Below, piece by piece: positions 52,201 to 60,086 of a stretch of 64,000 nt of DNA. Made by a program: the position numbers and the translations under genes. Below the pieces are notes generated by a model that was not told where the DNA came from, did no database searches, and saw nothing but the letters and a program-made list of their open reading frames with translations. The DNA comes from Mariniblastus sp. (lineage in GTDB: Bacteria; Planctomycetota; Planctomycetia; Pirellulales; Pirellulaceae): the NCBI GenBank assembly GCA_022447605.1, contig JAKVBG010000011.1, positions 59,995-123,994 on the forward strand, in the 5' to 3' direction. Within the stretch, counting starts at the first letter, position 1, and the number at the start of each line of letters is the position of its first letter.

Positions 52201-54649
52201 CGTTCACGACCACGATGCGGCCAGGATCCTTGCACCACTGTTGAAAATGGATCTCAGCCTGGACCTGCTGAAGTATTCACCCGACACCCGGGCATTGGGG
52301 ACCATTTTCTGGGCCAGCACCCGGGGGAGTGACTTTCACAAGACCATACAGGCCCAACTGGGCGGTTTGGCCGAGGCCCGCAAGTTGTTCGGCGATTCCC
52401 TCGACCGGGCTACGTACGTCGAAGAACTGTCATCCCAGATGGAGACTCTCTGTTCCGAAATCATCACGATCCCCGACACGCTCCGCACCTTTGCCGCGCA
52501 TTACCTGTTTGACCAATTAACGGGCGGCAGCCCGAACACCTGTTCCCAGCCTGCCAGAGAACTCTGCACGAAGTTCTCCAAGTTGCTTAAATCCAAGAAT
52601 GGCGAGGCAAAGTTTGAAGAAATACGCAAAGCCAAAACCATCTCAACCAGCCAACGTTTCCTGTTGATTTACCAGTGGGTCGACTCCTTCGTTCGGCAGT
52701 CGGGGCAGACAGAATGGCTACCCTTCCTGAATGAGGCAGCGGCCATGCTGCTCGACGGTACGGAAAAATCACGCCATGTGGTCGACATCCAGGCCCAGGT
52801 GGCTGTGGAGGGCATGCTCGGTGACCACCCCCGTATCGACTCCAGTCGCTATGCATTTGACTACCACGATTTCACGGTCAGACTGAGCCAGTTTGAAACG
52901 AAAACCGTCCCCGCATTCGAAGCCTACCATGAACTGAAATCACGGGTGACGGAAGAACGGAGAGCCTCCCTTCGGCTCGAGGAGTTCAAACCACGGGTCC
53001 TGACATCCTTTGTTCGAAACAAGTTGATCAATGACATCTACCTGCCGATGGTCGGTGCCAATCTGGCCAAGCAGATGGGGGTCGTGGGAGAACAGAAACG
53101 GACCGACCTGATGGGGTTACTGCTGTTGATATCCCCACCCGGCTACGGCAAGACGACCCTGATGGAGTACATCGCCAATCGCCTCGGCATCACCTTCATG
53201 AAAATCAACGGGCCAGCGATCGGTCACCAGGTCACGTCGCTCGATCCGTCCGAGGCACCCAATGCCAGTGCCCGCGAAGAGATTGTCAAGCTGAACCTGT
53301 CACTCGAGATGGGGGACAACGTGATGATTTACCTGGATGACATCCAGCATTGCAATCCGGAGTTCCTGCAAAAGTTCATCTCCCTCTGTGACGCCACGAG
53401 GCGGATCGAGGGCGTTTTCCGCGGCCGCACCCGGACCTATGACCTGCGGGGCCGCAAGGTTTGCGTCGTCATGGCAGGCAACCCGTATACCGAAAGCGGT
53501 GAGAAATTCCAGATCCCGGACATGCTGTCCAACCGGGCCGACACCTACAATCTGGGAGATGTCATCGGCAATTCCCAATCCGCGTTTGAGTTGAGTTACC
53601 TGGAAAACTGCCTGACTTCCAACCCGGTCTTGAATCGCCTCAACTCGCAAAGTCGCAACGACATCTACACCATCTTTAAAATGGCCAGCCAGGGAGAAGA
53701 AACCGTCACATCCCTGGAAGGCAATTATTCCATCGAGGAAATTGATGAATTCGTGGCCATTGTCCGCAAACTGATCACCGTTCGGGATGTCGTGCTAAGG
53801 GTCAACCGCGAATACATCGACTCGGCCGCCCAAGCCGATGAATACCGGACGGAACCAGCTTTCAAGCTACAGGGATCCTACCGGGACATGAACAAGATTG
53901 CCGAGCGGATCGCAGCCATCATGAACGACGATGAACTGCAAACGCTGATCGCCGGTCACTACGAGAACCAGGCCCAGACGTTGACGACCGATGCGGAAGC
54001 CAACATGCTCAAGTTCCGCGAGATGATCGGCCAGCTGGATGACGAGAGCAGGCAACGTTGGGAGGATATCAAGCGGACATTCAAACGGAACCTGTTACTC
54101 GGTTCTGCCGGACAGGATGATCAACTCGGCCAGGTCATTGCCCAGATGACGACCTTTTCGGAGGGCCTCTACGACATTCGAAAATCACTGGACCAGGGGA
54201 TCCAGCATTTATCGAATGAGGAACCGGCTGAAGAATCTTCCCTGCACGCCAACACGCTCCAGGAAGTGGGGCGAGCGGTCGATCAACTGGAAAAATTCAA
54301 TGCATCCCTGGTCGACATCAAGGATCTCGTGGCCAGTCACCAGGAAACCCAGGCCGGCTTGGCCAAGGCCGAACCGGTCGAGCACAAAATTGAAGTAACC
54401 AACAAGATACCCGCCGCTTTCCTGGGAGTCCTGCGTAATCAATTCCGTGTCCTGCAGACCTGGATGGAGCCAATCCTGGCGCTGGCCGAAACGCTGCCGG
54501 AAGCGGAGGGCCTGAAGTCCGCAGCCAAGTCGACTGAGAAACACTATCGCCGCGTACTCAGGAAAATCGAAGCGACCGACGATCCGCAGTTGACAACCGA
54601 CGACGCGCCGGGGGCAGTAGATGAGTCGCCTGACGAGGCAGAGGAATAA
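49274..54649 (+). CDS. giant MoxR-like AAA+ ATPase (probable DUF3686, 'DNA repair ATPase' family)
   Basis: A 1791-residue cytoplasmic protein. Residues about 1-480 are beta-rich, perhaps a propeller (NRFIFGYNVHIGLK, FVKFHLIGPHLYMVFQVGK, YLYVFYRRQSGHYVLLSY). About 480-880 is charged helical coiled coil, and 880-1260 a mixed region. The single AAA+ module spans about 1265-1490: Walker A SPPGYGKTTLM near 1287-1297, Walker B VMIYLDDIQHCN near 1349, sensor-1 VVMAGNPYTESG near 1400 and the arginine-finger segment LSNRADTYNLGD near 1420. The tail is helical. Walker B ends DD where DE is usual. I recall the N-terminal half as DUF3686 without having checked. The name DNA repair is an annotation label, not proven. 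It follows the flotillin by 130 bp on the same strand. Confidence 0.82.
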   Translation: MSNDSRQQNEPTDLPDNVAAESFQLEQSTYEIIQNRLATYSDELQKRLQQLNEQRRDVFGSIPTELISTQRITTDNNCSSRDIVPIGNRFIFGYNVHIGLKATTELSDVFSIYHLGEDDQFHQDELDALQNPNFLHDFGQLYKYYKDTRFVKFHLIGPHLYMVFQVGKTINDVKAFKFLINDDQLTYVDGRSEHEATFPSQHDFQWIRTHRDLHRSGEHPHISIDDRVFVETIGGDLTIKVEDNTEDGAGIYSEPVTDPDQTLDDAEIYYAIVGNIILLKIRPFKEETFRYFVFNEKKSQAIRLDSIKDGCVQLPEDHGLIFSNGYYLQTGEHKAFDSNLDQLLYEKRIASPNGEDYLYVFYRRQSGHYVLLSYNMIEQKVATPIICNGYSLFDNGHLIFYKSDESPQKHHAIQIWQTPYVGEQYQTSEKTDSFIFKIGNRDIVRAMSEAHELISLIGQEDSYANLYVDIVKKSTDIIDSYFWLNDQKTFDLADPIADIQSAATAAVDEFDKVVRVRKNTREQFSATSKAAREAVSSAASRQKRTIHDYVESLAELRLVRGQVISLKELKYIDIAAVDEIEQEIGANTDRLSRACVEFLLRKDSLKPYIQKVDQQGQEIEQLETGSQCKQLDTAIEETAKQLEMLIEIVSNLKIDDANQRTQIIDNISVIYSSLNQTRAALKKKAEELLVREGAAEFNSQLKLLGQAVINYLDVCDSPERCDEYLTKMMVQVEEIEGRFAEFDEYVVQLADKRDEIYAAFDGKKLQLSEARNRRATALMAAADRILKGIQSRIANFKNVDEINSYFAADLMIDKVRDITGELEDLEESVKVDDIQSRLKTIREDAVRQLRDKNELFVDGQNVIQFGEFKFSVNVQTLDLTTVLKDDTLFFHLSGTNFFEPVEDEALLATVDVWDQSVISENQDVYRAEFLAHKVWHASQQKEIQAADQLMQLEFEAMVETVQQFMAPRYSEGYVKGVHDHDAARILAPLLKMDLSLDLLKYSPDTRALGTIFWASTRGSDFHKTIQAQLGGLAEARKLFGDSLDRATYVEELSSQMETLCSEIITIPDTLRTFAAHYLFDQLTGGSPNTCSQPARELCTKFSKLLKSKNGEAKFEEIRKAKTISTSQRFLLIYQWVDSFVRQSGQTEWLPFLNEAAAMLLDGTEKSRHVVDIQAQVAVEGMLGDHPRIDSSRYAFDYHDFTVRLSQFETKTVPAFEAYHELKSRVTEERRASLRLEEFKPRVLTSFVRNKLINDIYLPMVGANLAKQMGVVGEQKRTDLMGLLLLISPPGYGKTTLMEYIANRLGITFMKINGPAIGHQVTSLDPSEAPNASAREEIVKLNLSLEMGDNVMIYLDDIQHCNPEFLQKFISLCDATRRIEGVFRGRTRTYDLRGRKVCVVMAGNPYTESGEKFQIPDMLSNRADTYNLGDVIGNSQSAFELSYLENCLTSNPVLNRLNSQSRNDIYTIFKMASQGEETVTSLEGNYSIEEIDEFVAIVRKLITVRDVVLRVNREYIDSAAQADEYRTEPAFKLQGSYRDMNKIAERIAAIMNDDELQTLIAGHYENQAQTLTTDAEANMLKFREMIGQLDDESRQRWEDIKRTFKRNLLLGSAGQDDQLGQVIAQMTTFSEGLYDIRKSLDQGIQHLSNEEPAEESSLHANTLQEVGRAVDQLEKFNASLVDIKDLVASHQETQAGLAKAEPVEHKIEVTNKIPAAFLGVLRNQFRVLQTWMEPILALAETLPEAEGLKSAAKSTEKHYRRVLRKIEATDDPQLTTDDAPGAVDESPDEAEE

Positions 54650-54666
54650 GTTAAGCGGGATGATTC

Positions 54667-56526
54667 TCAGAACTTCCGCAAGCTCGTTTTCACAGGCCCC
54701 TGGGATTCATCCAGCACCTGCATCTCGGTAATTTTCCATTGGTCATCGATCAATTCGACCTGGAACCGAGCGTCGTACTTGTTGGTCCGTTCGTGGATAT
54801 GCCCCCAGTGCTCAACCGTTCCAATCAGGTCCCACTGGCTGCGAAATCCGAACCCGGGTCGATCGGCCGCAGCTCCGTTGGATTGACTCCTCTCCGTATC
54901 AGGCGGAAGAGGCGTCCCTTCGACAATCTTGACCTCGCGGATGTTGGAAACCGCCCCACCCTGCTCCTTGACCTTGAGACTCTCGATAATCTTCAGGTAG
55001 AGATCCCGCAGGAGGTCTCCGTCAACACTTTGCGCGAGCGCATTGTAAATCTCTTCTTCATTGCGGTAGTCAAAAGCCCGGAAAATATTCTTGTGGAGTT
55101 GAGCAAAGACCGAACTCGCCTCCTCCGGTGGCACTTGGGGCCGGGCCACGAACGGGTTTTTCATCTCCCACACCTGGACATTCCAAGTGGCCAGCCCTGC
55201 CAGAAAACAGGCCACGACAGCCAGCAATCCGGTCATCCATGAACAGCGGCCCAATAGGCAACCGCCCAGGCAAACCATCAGAACCAGGCCAAACCCAAGG
55301 GAAACCAGCGGCAGGTGGATCACTGGCGTGGCGTAACGTTTGGCATTGGTCGTAACCCCGGAAATGGGAGCCGTCGCCGGCATGTCGGTCGCCTGCCATT
55401 CAAACGTATTGTCCGTCAGGAACATGGTGAATTCCGTCTTTTGGATCTCGTCAAAAGCAAACACGACCGAGTCCACCGATTTGACCGCATCGTTAAAGAG
55501 ATCCCACGTAACACTGACACTCCGCGGCATCCCCTTGGTGCTGTACGACATGATGACACCGACACGGCCATTGGCCATACTGATCTTGCGACGCTCGGCT
55601 TGGACAGCAAAATCACGCAGGTCCAGTCCATAAAAATCGATCCGATCAAAGGTCGGCTGTACCTCCACGCCATCAATCTTGACCGGGTTGCCCGAAGAAA
55701 AGAAAACCTTGATCTTCTCGGCAGCCGCATCCTGTTCCTGGACGTCAAGAAAACCGGGGTCCGCCCGGCTTAGATCGAGGAACGACGCCAGGTTGGCCAG
55801 CGGGATCAGAACCTCGTGCCGCACCTCGTAATGTGTGATGTAGATAAAGGAGTAAACCGAGCTGTAGCTTTGGATTCCCAGCGTCTTTTCCCTCTGCTTT
55901 TCAAACCAGCCCTCCCAGTCTTCATCCGAAGCATCCGAATTGAGAGCCGGATCATCCCAATCAAAGCGGAATGTCTCGGGCTGGTCCGGCTTCATCATTT
56001 TCATGAAAGGTTGATCGGAACCAGCCTGCTTCAACATGACCTTCAATTCCGACGGGAGCAGCATCCCCTCGGCAACCATTTGCTGGTTGATGGTGATGAA
56101 TTCGGGAGGCTCCTCGAAATCGTATTCCAGCACGAAACCCATGGTATAGTTCATCAATTGGCCCTGCCGGATCCCCTCTTCCGGAATCTCAAACTGGGAA
56201 ATCTCGACCACCTTGGCCGGCAACTTGATACCGTCGGCCGTGAGCAACTGAATTTTCTCAGCCAGGTAATCAGCGTGGTCTTCCGTGGCATCAACCAGCT
56301 CTTCGGAATCATAAAAACCGTCATCCAGCGCTTCGATCCCCTGCAACAGCTCCAGGTCTTCGGCAAACGCCTTCAACTTGACCGTTGCCTTGAACTTGGT
56401 GACATAGATATTGGCTTCCACAACCGAAACCGGGTGTGTCCCCTCCCACGAGCGGCCCGTGGACGGCACCAGCACCCAGGAAAACAGGAGCATCCCAACG
56501 AAGAAACCGGCAGCAGAACGAATCAT
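54667..56526 (-). CDS. exported membrane protein with C-terminal NTF2-like domain
   Basis: A 619-residue protein of a type I cannot assign to a named family. A signal peptide (about 1-25) is followed by some 375 extracytoplasmic residues with beta-sandwich character (HPVSVVEANIYVTKFKATVKLKAFAEDL at the start of the mature part). Two adjacent hydrophobic helices lie near 403-456 (LVSLGFGLVLMVCLGGCLLG and WMTGLLAVVACFLAGLATW). The last 150 residues (FAQLHKNIFRAFDYRNEEEIYNALAQSV...YDARFQVELIDDQWKITEMQVLDE) look like an NTF2/SnoaL-type cone fold. The topology puts both large domains outside. It converges on the giant ATPase gene with 17 bp between stops. Confidence 0.75.
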   Translation of the reverse strand: MIRSAAGFFVGMLLFSWVLVPSTGRSWEGTHPVSVVEANIYVTKFKATVKLKAFAEDLELLQGIEALDDGFYDSEELVDATEDHADYLAEKIQLLTADGIKLPAKVVEISQFEIPEEGIRQGQLMNYTMGFVLEYDFEEPPEFITINQQMVAEGMLLPSELKVMLKQAGSDQPFMKMMKPDQPETFRFDWDDPALNSDASDEDWEGWFEKQREKTLGIQSYSSVYSFIYITHYEVRHEVLIPLANLASFLDLSRADPGFLDVQEQDAAAEKIKVFFSSGNPVKIDGVEVQPTFDRIDFYGLDLRDFAVQAERRKISMANGRVGVIMSYSTKGMPRSVSVTWDLFNDAVKSVDSVVFAFDEIQKTEFTMFLTDNTFEWQATDMPATAPISGVTTNAKRYATPVIHLPLVSLGFGLVLMVCLGGCLLGRCSWMTGLLAVVACFLAGLATWNVQVWEMKNPFVARPQVPPEEASSVFAQLHKNIFRAFDYRNEEEIYNALAQSVDGDLLRDLYLKIIESLKVKEQGGAVSNIREVKIVEGTPLPPDTERSQSNGAAADRPGFGFRSQWDLIGTVEHWGHIHERTNKYDARFQVELIDDQWKITEMQVLDESQGPVKTSLRKF

Positions 56527-56706
56527 GGGGTCATTTCATGTCTGGATGAGTGAAGCGGCCCATCTCGGCCAGGTGACAGATCAGGGGGTACGTCCGATTG
56601 CAATCAAAACGGATTTCGGTGAAATTCTTGTTGCGCCCCTTATTCTAAACGCTTCCCCCGGAAGGGTTACAGGTATGGATTTGGGCATTCCAACAAATAG
56701 ACCAAA

Positions 56707-58689
56707 ATGGACAGCCACCTGAGCGACGCCGTCCCAACCAAATATATGAACGCATTATCAGAAATCAAATCTCGTTTCAAACGGGTACTCGACCAGATGG
56801 TAGATGATTCCTCCAGCCTGCTGGAGATGATTCGCCCCGCCCAGGACAGCAAGTTTGGGGACTACCAGGCCAATTGCGCCATGCCGATGAAAGGGATGCT
56901 GGGCGAGCCACCCAGAAAAATTGCCGAACAGATTGTCGCCAAACTGGAGATCGACGACCTGTGCCATTCCGTCGAGATCGCCGGGCCCGGATTCATCAAC
57001 CTCAAGCTCGATGACAGCTGGCTCAAGCAGCGACTCACCGAGGCACTCCCCGATCCAAGACTGGGAGTCCCGCTGGTCGACACGCCTGGCACGTACGTCA
57101 TCGATTTCTCGTCTCCGAATGTGGCCAAGCCGATGCATGTCGGGCATATTCGCTCAACGCTGATTGGTGATGGGCTTTCCAAGACACTTCGCTTTGTCGG
57201 TCACCGGGTCATTACCGACAACCACCTGGGCGACTGGGGCACCCAGTTTGGCATGATCATCTATGGCTACAAGCACCTGGTTAACCCCCAGGCCTACGCC
57301 GAGAAACCGGTGCAGGAACTCGGGCGACTTTACAAACAGGTCCGACAAATCATCGATTTCCATGCCGCCAGTCAACAACGGCCGACCCTGCTTGAGCGCA
57401 TCGCCAAACAACGCGCGGAACTCGAAGAACTGGATTCCGGCGAACCGGTAGACGACAAGAAGAAGCGGAAAGAGATCGGACGACGAAAGGCGAAAATTGC
57501 CGAACAACAGGAACAGGCCAATGAACTGGAGGCAAAAATGGCCACCGTTCAATCGGACACGGACCTGTTGAAATTGGCCGAGCAGCATACCGACATCGCC
57601 ACGGAGGTTTTGACGGAAACCGCGAAACTGCATGCCGGCGATCAAGAGAACCTGGCGCTCTGGAACGAATTCCTGCCGTACTGCCGCGAGGATATTCGTC
57701 GGATATATGATCGCCTGGGGATCGAGTTCGACCATGAACTGGGGGAGAGTTTTTATCACGACCAACTGGAAGGTGTCGTCGAATCACTGGCCGAGAAGGG
57801 ATTGTCGCGGGAGAGCGAAGGCGCAACCTGCGTGTTCATGGAACAGTATGACACTCCGATGATCATCCGGAAAAAGGATGGCGCGTTCCTGTACGCCACG
57901 ACCGACCTGGCAACCATTCAACACCGGGCAACAACGTGGCAACCGAGTGCCATGCTGTATGTCGTTGACCACCGCCAGCATCAACATTTTGAAAAGCTGT
58001 TTGATGCGGCAAAGCTGTGGGGCTACGACGACGTGGAGATGACGCATGTCAGTTTCGGAACCGTTTTGGGTGATGACGGCAAGCCGTTCAAGACGCGATC
58101 GGGGGACACGGTCGGACTGGAAGGGCTGCTGGACGAGGCAGTGCACAGAGCTGGCCAGCTGGCCACTGAATTGAACCCGGAAGGGAATGCGGCTGAGCTG
58201 CAGGAAGTCGCCCAGGTCGTGGGGATCGGTGGACTCAAGTACGCCGATCTCTCCCAGAACCGGTCTTCCGATTACAAGTTCAGCTACGACAAGATGCTGG
58301 CGCTCAAAGGCAACACGGCGACCTACCTGCAGTACAGTTTTGCCCGCGTCCAGGGGATCCTGCGAAAAGGGAACATCGACATCGAGGCCATGCGCAACGA
58401 CCCGGTCGCGTTCTGTTTTGAAAATGATGTCGAACGTGAGTTGGGAGTCAGCCTGATCCGTTTTGGGGAGACCCTGGACGAGGTCCTCATCGATTACAAG
58501 CTGAATCTCCTGGCAAATTACCTGTTTGAACTGGCCCAGACGTTTTCCGGATTTTTTGAGAATTGCCCCGTGCTGAAGAACGAAGATGAGGACCTGAAAC
58601 AGAGTCGTCTTCAACTTTGCGATTTGACCGCGCGCACCATCCAGACGGGACTCTCGCTGCTGGGAATCGACGTGGTCGAGAAAATGTAA
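56707..58689 (+). CDS. argS: arginyl-tRNA synthetase with coiled-coil insertion
   Basis: Charges tRNA-Arg with arginine using ATP; class Ia synthetase. The N-terminal Add-1 domain has FGDYQANCAMPM and GPGFINLKL. The class I signature is PNVAKPMHVGHIRSTLIGD (HVGH near residue 143), the KMSKS equivalent is KPFKTRSGDTV, and the anticodon-binding DALR domain is C-terminal (YLQYSFARVQGILRK, LLANYLFELAQTFSGFFENCPVL). At 660 residues it is about 80 longer than E. coli ArgS. The extra length is a charged Lys/Glu/Gln helical insert at about residues 214-298, after the HLGDWGTQFG block. Start 56707 is the first ATG; ATG 56746 (MNALSEIK) is equally plausible. The DNA methyltransferase starts 16 bp downstream. 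Confidence 0.95.
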   Translation: MDSHLSDAVPTKYMNALSEIKSRFKRVLDQMVDDSSSLLEMIRPAQDSKFGDYQANCAMPMKGMLGEPPRKIAEQIVAKLEIDDLCHSVEIAGPGFINLKLDDSWLKQRLTEALPDPRLGVPLVDTPGTYVIDFSSPNVAKPMHVGHIRSTLIGDGLSKTLRFVGHRVITDNHLGDWGTQFGMIIYGYKHLVNPQAYAEKPVQELGRLYKQVRQIIDFHAASQQRPTLLERIAKQRAELEELDSGEPVDDKKKRKEIGRRKAKIAEQQEQANELEAKMATVQSDTDLLKLAEQHTDIATEVLTETAKLHAGDQENLALWNEFLPYCREDIRRIYDRLGIEFDHELGESFYHDQLEGVVESLAEKGLSRESEGATCVFMEQYDTPMIIRKKDGAFLYATTDLATIQHRATTWQPSAMLYVVDHRQHQHFEKLFDAAKLWGYDDVEMTHVSFGTVLGDDGKPFKTRSGDTVGLEGLLDEAVHRAGQLATELNPEGNAAELQEVAQVVGIGGLKYADLSQNRSSDYKFSYDKMLALKGNTATYLQYSFARVQGILRKGNIDIEAMRNDPVAFCFENDVERELGVSLIRFGETLDEVLIDYKLNLLANYLFELAQTFSGFFENCPVLKNEDEDLKQSRLQLCDLTARTIQTGLSLLGIDVVEKM

Positions 58690-58705
58690 GACAGGAGTTT
58701 TTCAG

Positions 58706-59596
58706 ATGAAACGGAATTCCAAGGCTTCCACGCCCAACGGGTTGAAGCTGAATCAGATTATCGAGGGAGACGCCTTGCGCGTGGCCTCGGATTTGCCCGA
58801 CGAGTGCGTCGACACGATTGTGACCAGCCCTCCCTATTACCTGCAACGGGACTACGGGTCGGAAGATCAAATTGGCCAGGAAGCCTCGGCTTCGACCTAC
58901 GTGGCCAGGCTGACCGAGATTTTTACGGAGTTGCTGCGGGTGGTCAAACCAACCGGGTCTGCCTGGTTGATCATCGGTGACAAGTACCAGAACGGTGAAC
59001 TGCTGGGAATGCCCTGGCGGGTTGCCCTGGGGCTCAAGGATGCGGGCTGGAGATTGCGAAGCGATTGCATTTGGCACAAACCGAATGCGATGCCCTCGAG
59101 CGTCAAGAACCGGCCCACGACAGACCACGAGTACATATTCTTTTTCTCCAAATCGCGGGATTATTTTTACGATGCGGATGCCGTGCGTGAACCACACGTA
59201 ACGTTTTCGGATCAATCGAAGATGAAGGGGGGGCGCCGCCATTTCGGGAAACGGGGCGGAACCCCGGAACAAGGCAAGAACGGTGGAAACACGAACTTGC
59301 ATGATGCCCGCTGGGACCAGGCGTTCCACCCGAAAGGACGGAACAAGCGGACCGTCTGGTCCATTCCGCTCAGCAAGTTCCGCGAAGCTCATTTTGCCGT
59401 TTTCCCGGAAACCCTGGTCGAAACCTGCATTCAGGCTTCCTGCCCGGAAGCGGGAGTGGTGCTCGACCCATTTTCGGGGGCCGCCACGACAGCGGTTGTT
59501 GCCCAGAAACTGGGGCGCAACTACTTGGGGATCGATTGCGTCAAAGAGTATTGTGAATTGGGACGAAGGCGGCTGGAAAAATCAGGAAACGGGTAA
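58706..59596 (+). CDS. orphan site-specific DNA methyltransferase (SPPY type, probably N4-cytosine)
   Basis: A 296-residue SAM-dependent DNA methyltransferase of the beta class. The catalytic motif IV TSPPYYL comes first (Ser41-Tyr44) and the SAM-binding motif I VLDPFSGAATTAVVAQKLGRNYLGID lies near residue 250. SPPY favours N4-cytosine methylation, though some N6-adenine enzymes share similar motifs. The long middle region (about 150-210, KMKGGRRHFGKRGG) is basic and would be the target-recognition part. No restriction endonuclease is nearby, so it is orphan and likely regulatory or protective. AGGAG lies 11 bases before ATG 58706. It sits 16 bp after argS on the same strand. Confidence 0.9.
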   Translation: MKRNSKASTPNGLKLNQIIEGDALRVASDLPDECVDTIVTSPPYYLQRDYGSEDQIGQEASASTYVARLTEIFTELLRVVKPTGSAWLIIGDKYQNGELLGMPWRVALGLKDAGWRLRSDCIWHKPNAMPSSVKNRPTTDHEYIFFFSKSRDYFYDADAVREPHVTFSDQSKMKGGRRHFGKRGGTPEQGKNGGNTNLHDARWDQAFHPKGRNKRTVWSIPLSKFREAHFAVFPETLVETCIQASCPEAGVVLDPFSGAATTAVVAQKLGRNYLGIDCVKEYCELGRRRLEKSGNG

Positions 59597-59712
59597 AATG
59601 CGAACCGTGTTCCAGGCCGGACCGGTTCCCGGGGATGACCGGCTGACGAAACCGAGCTTTTTCGATTATGATCCGGGTAGGCAGCAGTTCACTACGACCA
59701 TGGAATATTCTA

Positions 59713-60048
59713 ATGCGAGTCCCTCTTTCCAAATTGGCCTACGCGAGATCCGGTGACAAGGGTGACGGCAGCAACGTGGGCGTGGTCGCCTACTCACCTG
59801 AAATCTACACCTTCTTGAAACGTGAATTGACAGCCGACCGGGTTAAAAACCACTTTCGTGAAATCTGCTTTGGCCAAGTCGATCGATACGAGGCGGACAA
59901 CCTGCTGGCCCTCAATTTCATTCTTCACGACTCCCTGGGCGGGGGTGGGAGCGAGAGCCTCAAGACCGATGCCCAGGGCAAAACCCATGGACTCGGGATC
60001 CTCTACATGGAAATCGATGTCCCGGAAGATCTGGCCATCCCCGGTTAG
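59713..60048 (+). CDS. AtuA-type C-terminal domain protein, free-standing
   Basis: A 111-residue protein: VPLSKLAYARSGDKGDGSNVGVVAYSPE is the signature of the small domain normally at the C terminus of AtuA-like (acyclic terpene utilisation/DUF1446) proteins, or encoded as a separate small gene. ATG 59713 gives MRVPLSKLAYARSGDKGD, which fits the domain start; the frame opens at 59668 but adds only an unlikely lead. The expected AtuA large domain is not in this window. It follows the methyltransferase by 116 bp and converges on panB. Function unknown. Confidence 0.8.
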   Translation: MRVPLSKLAYARSGDKGDGSNVGVVAYSPEIYTFLKRELTADRVKNHFREICFGQVDRYEADNLLALNFILHDSLGGGGSESLKTDAQGKTHGLGILYMEIDVPEDLAIPG

Positions 60049-60086
60049 ACTCCCGGAACCAGCCACCCCTGCCGACCACCAAATGC

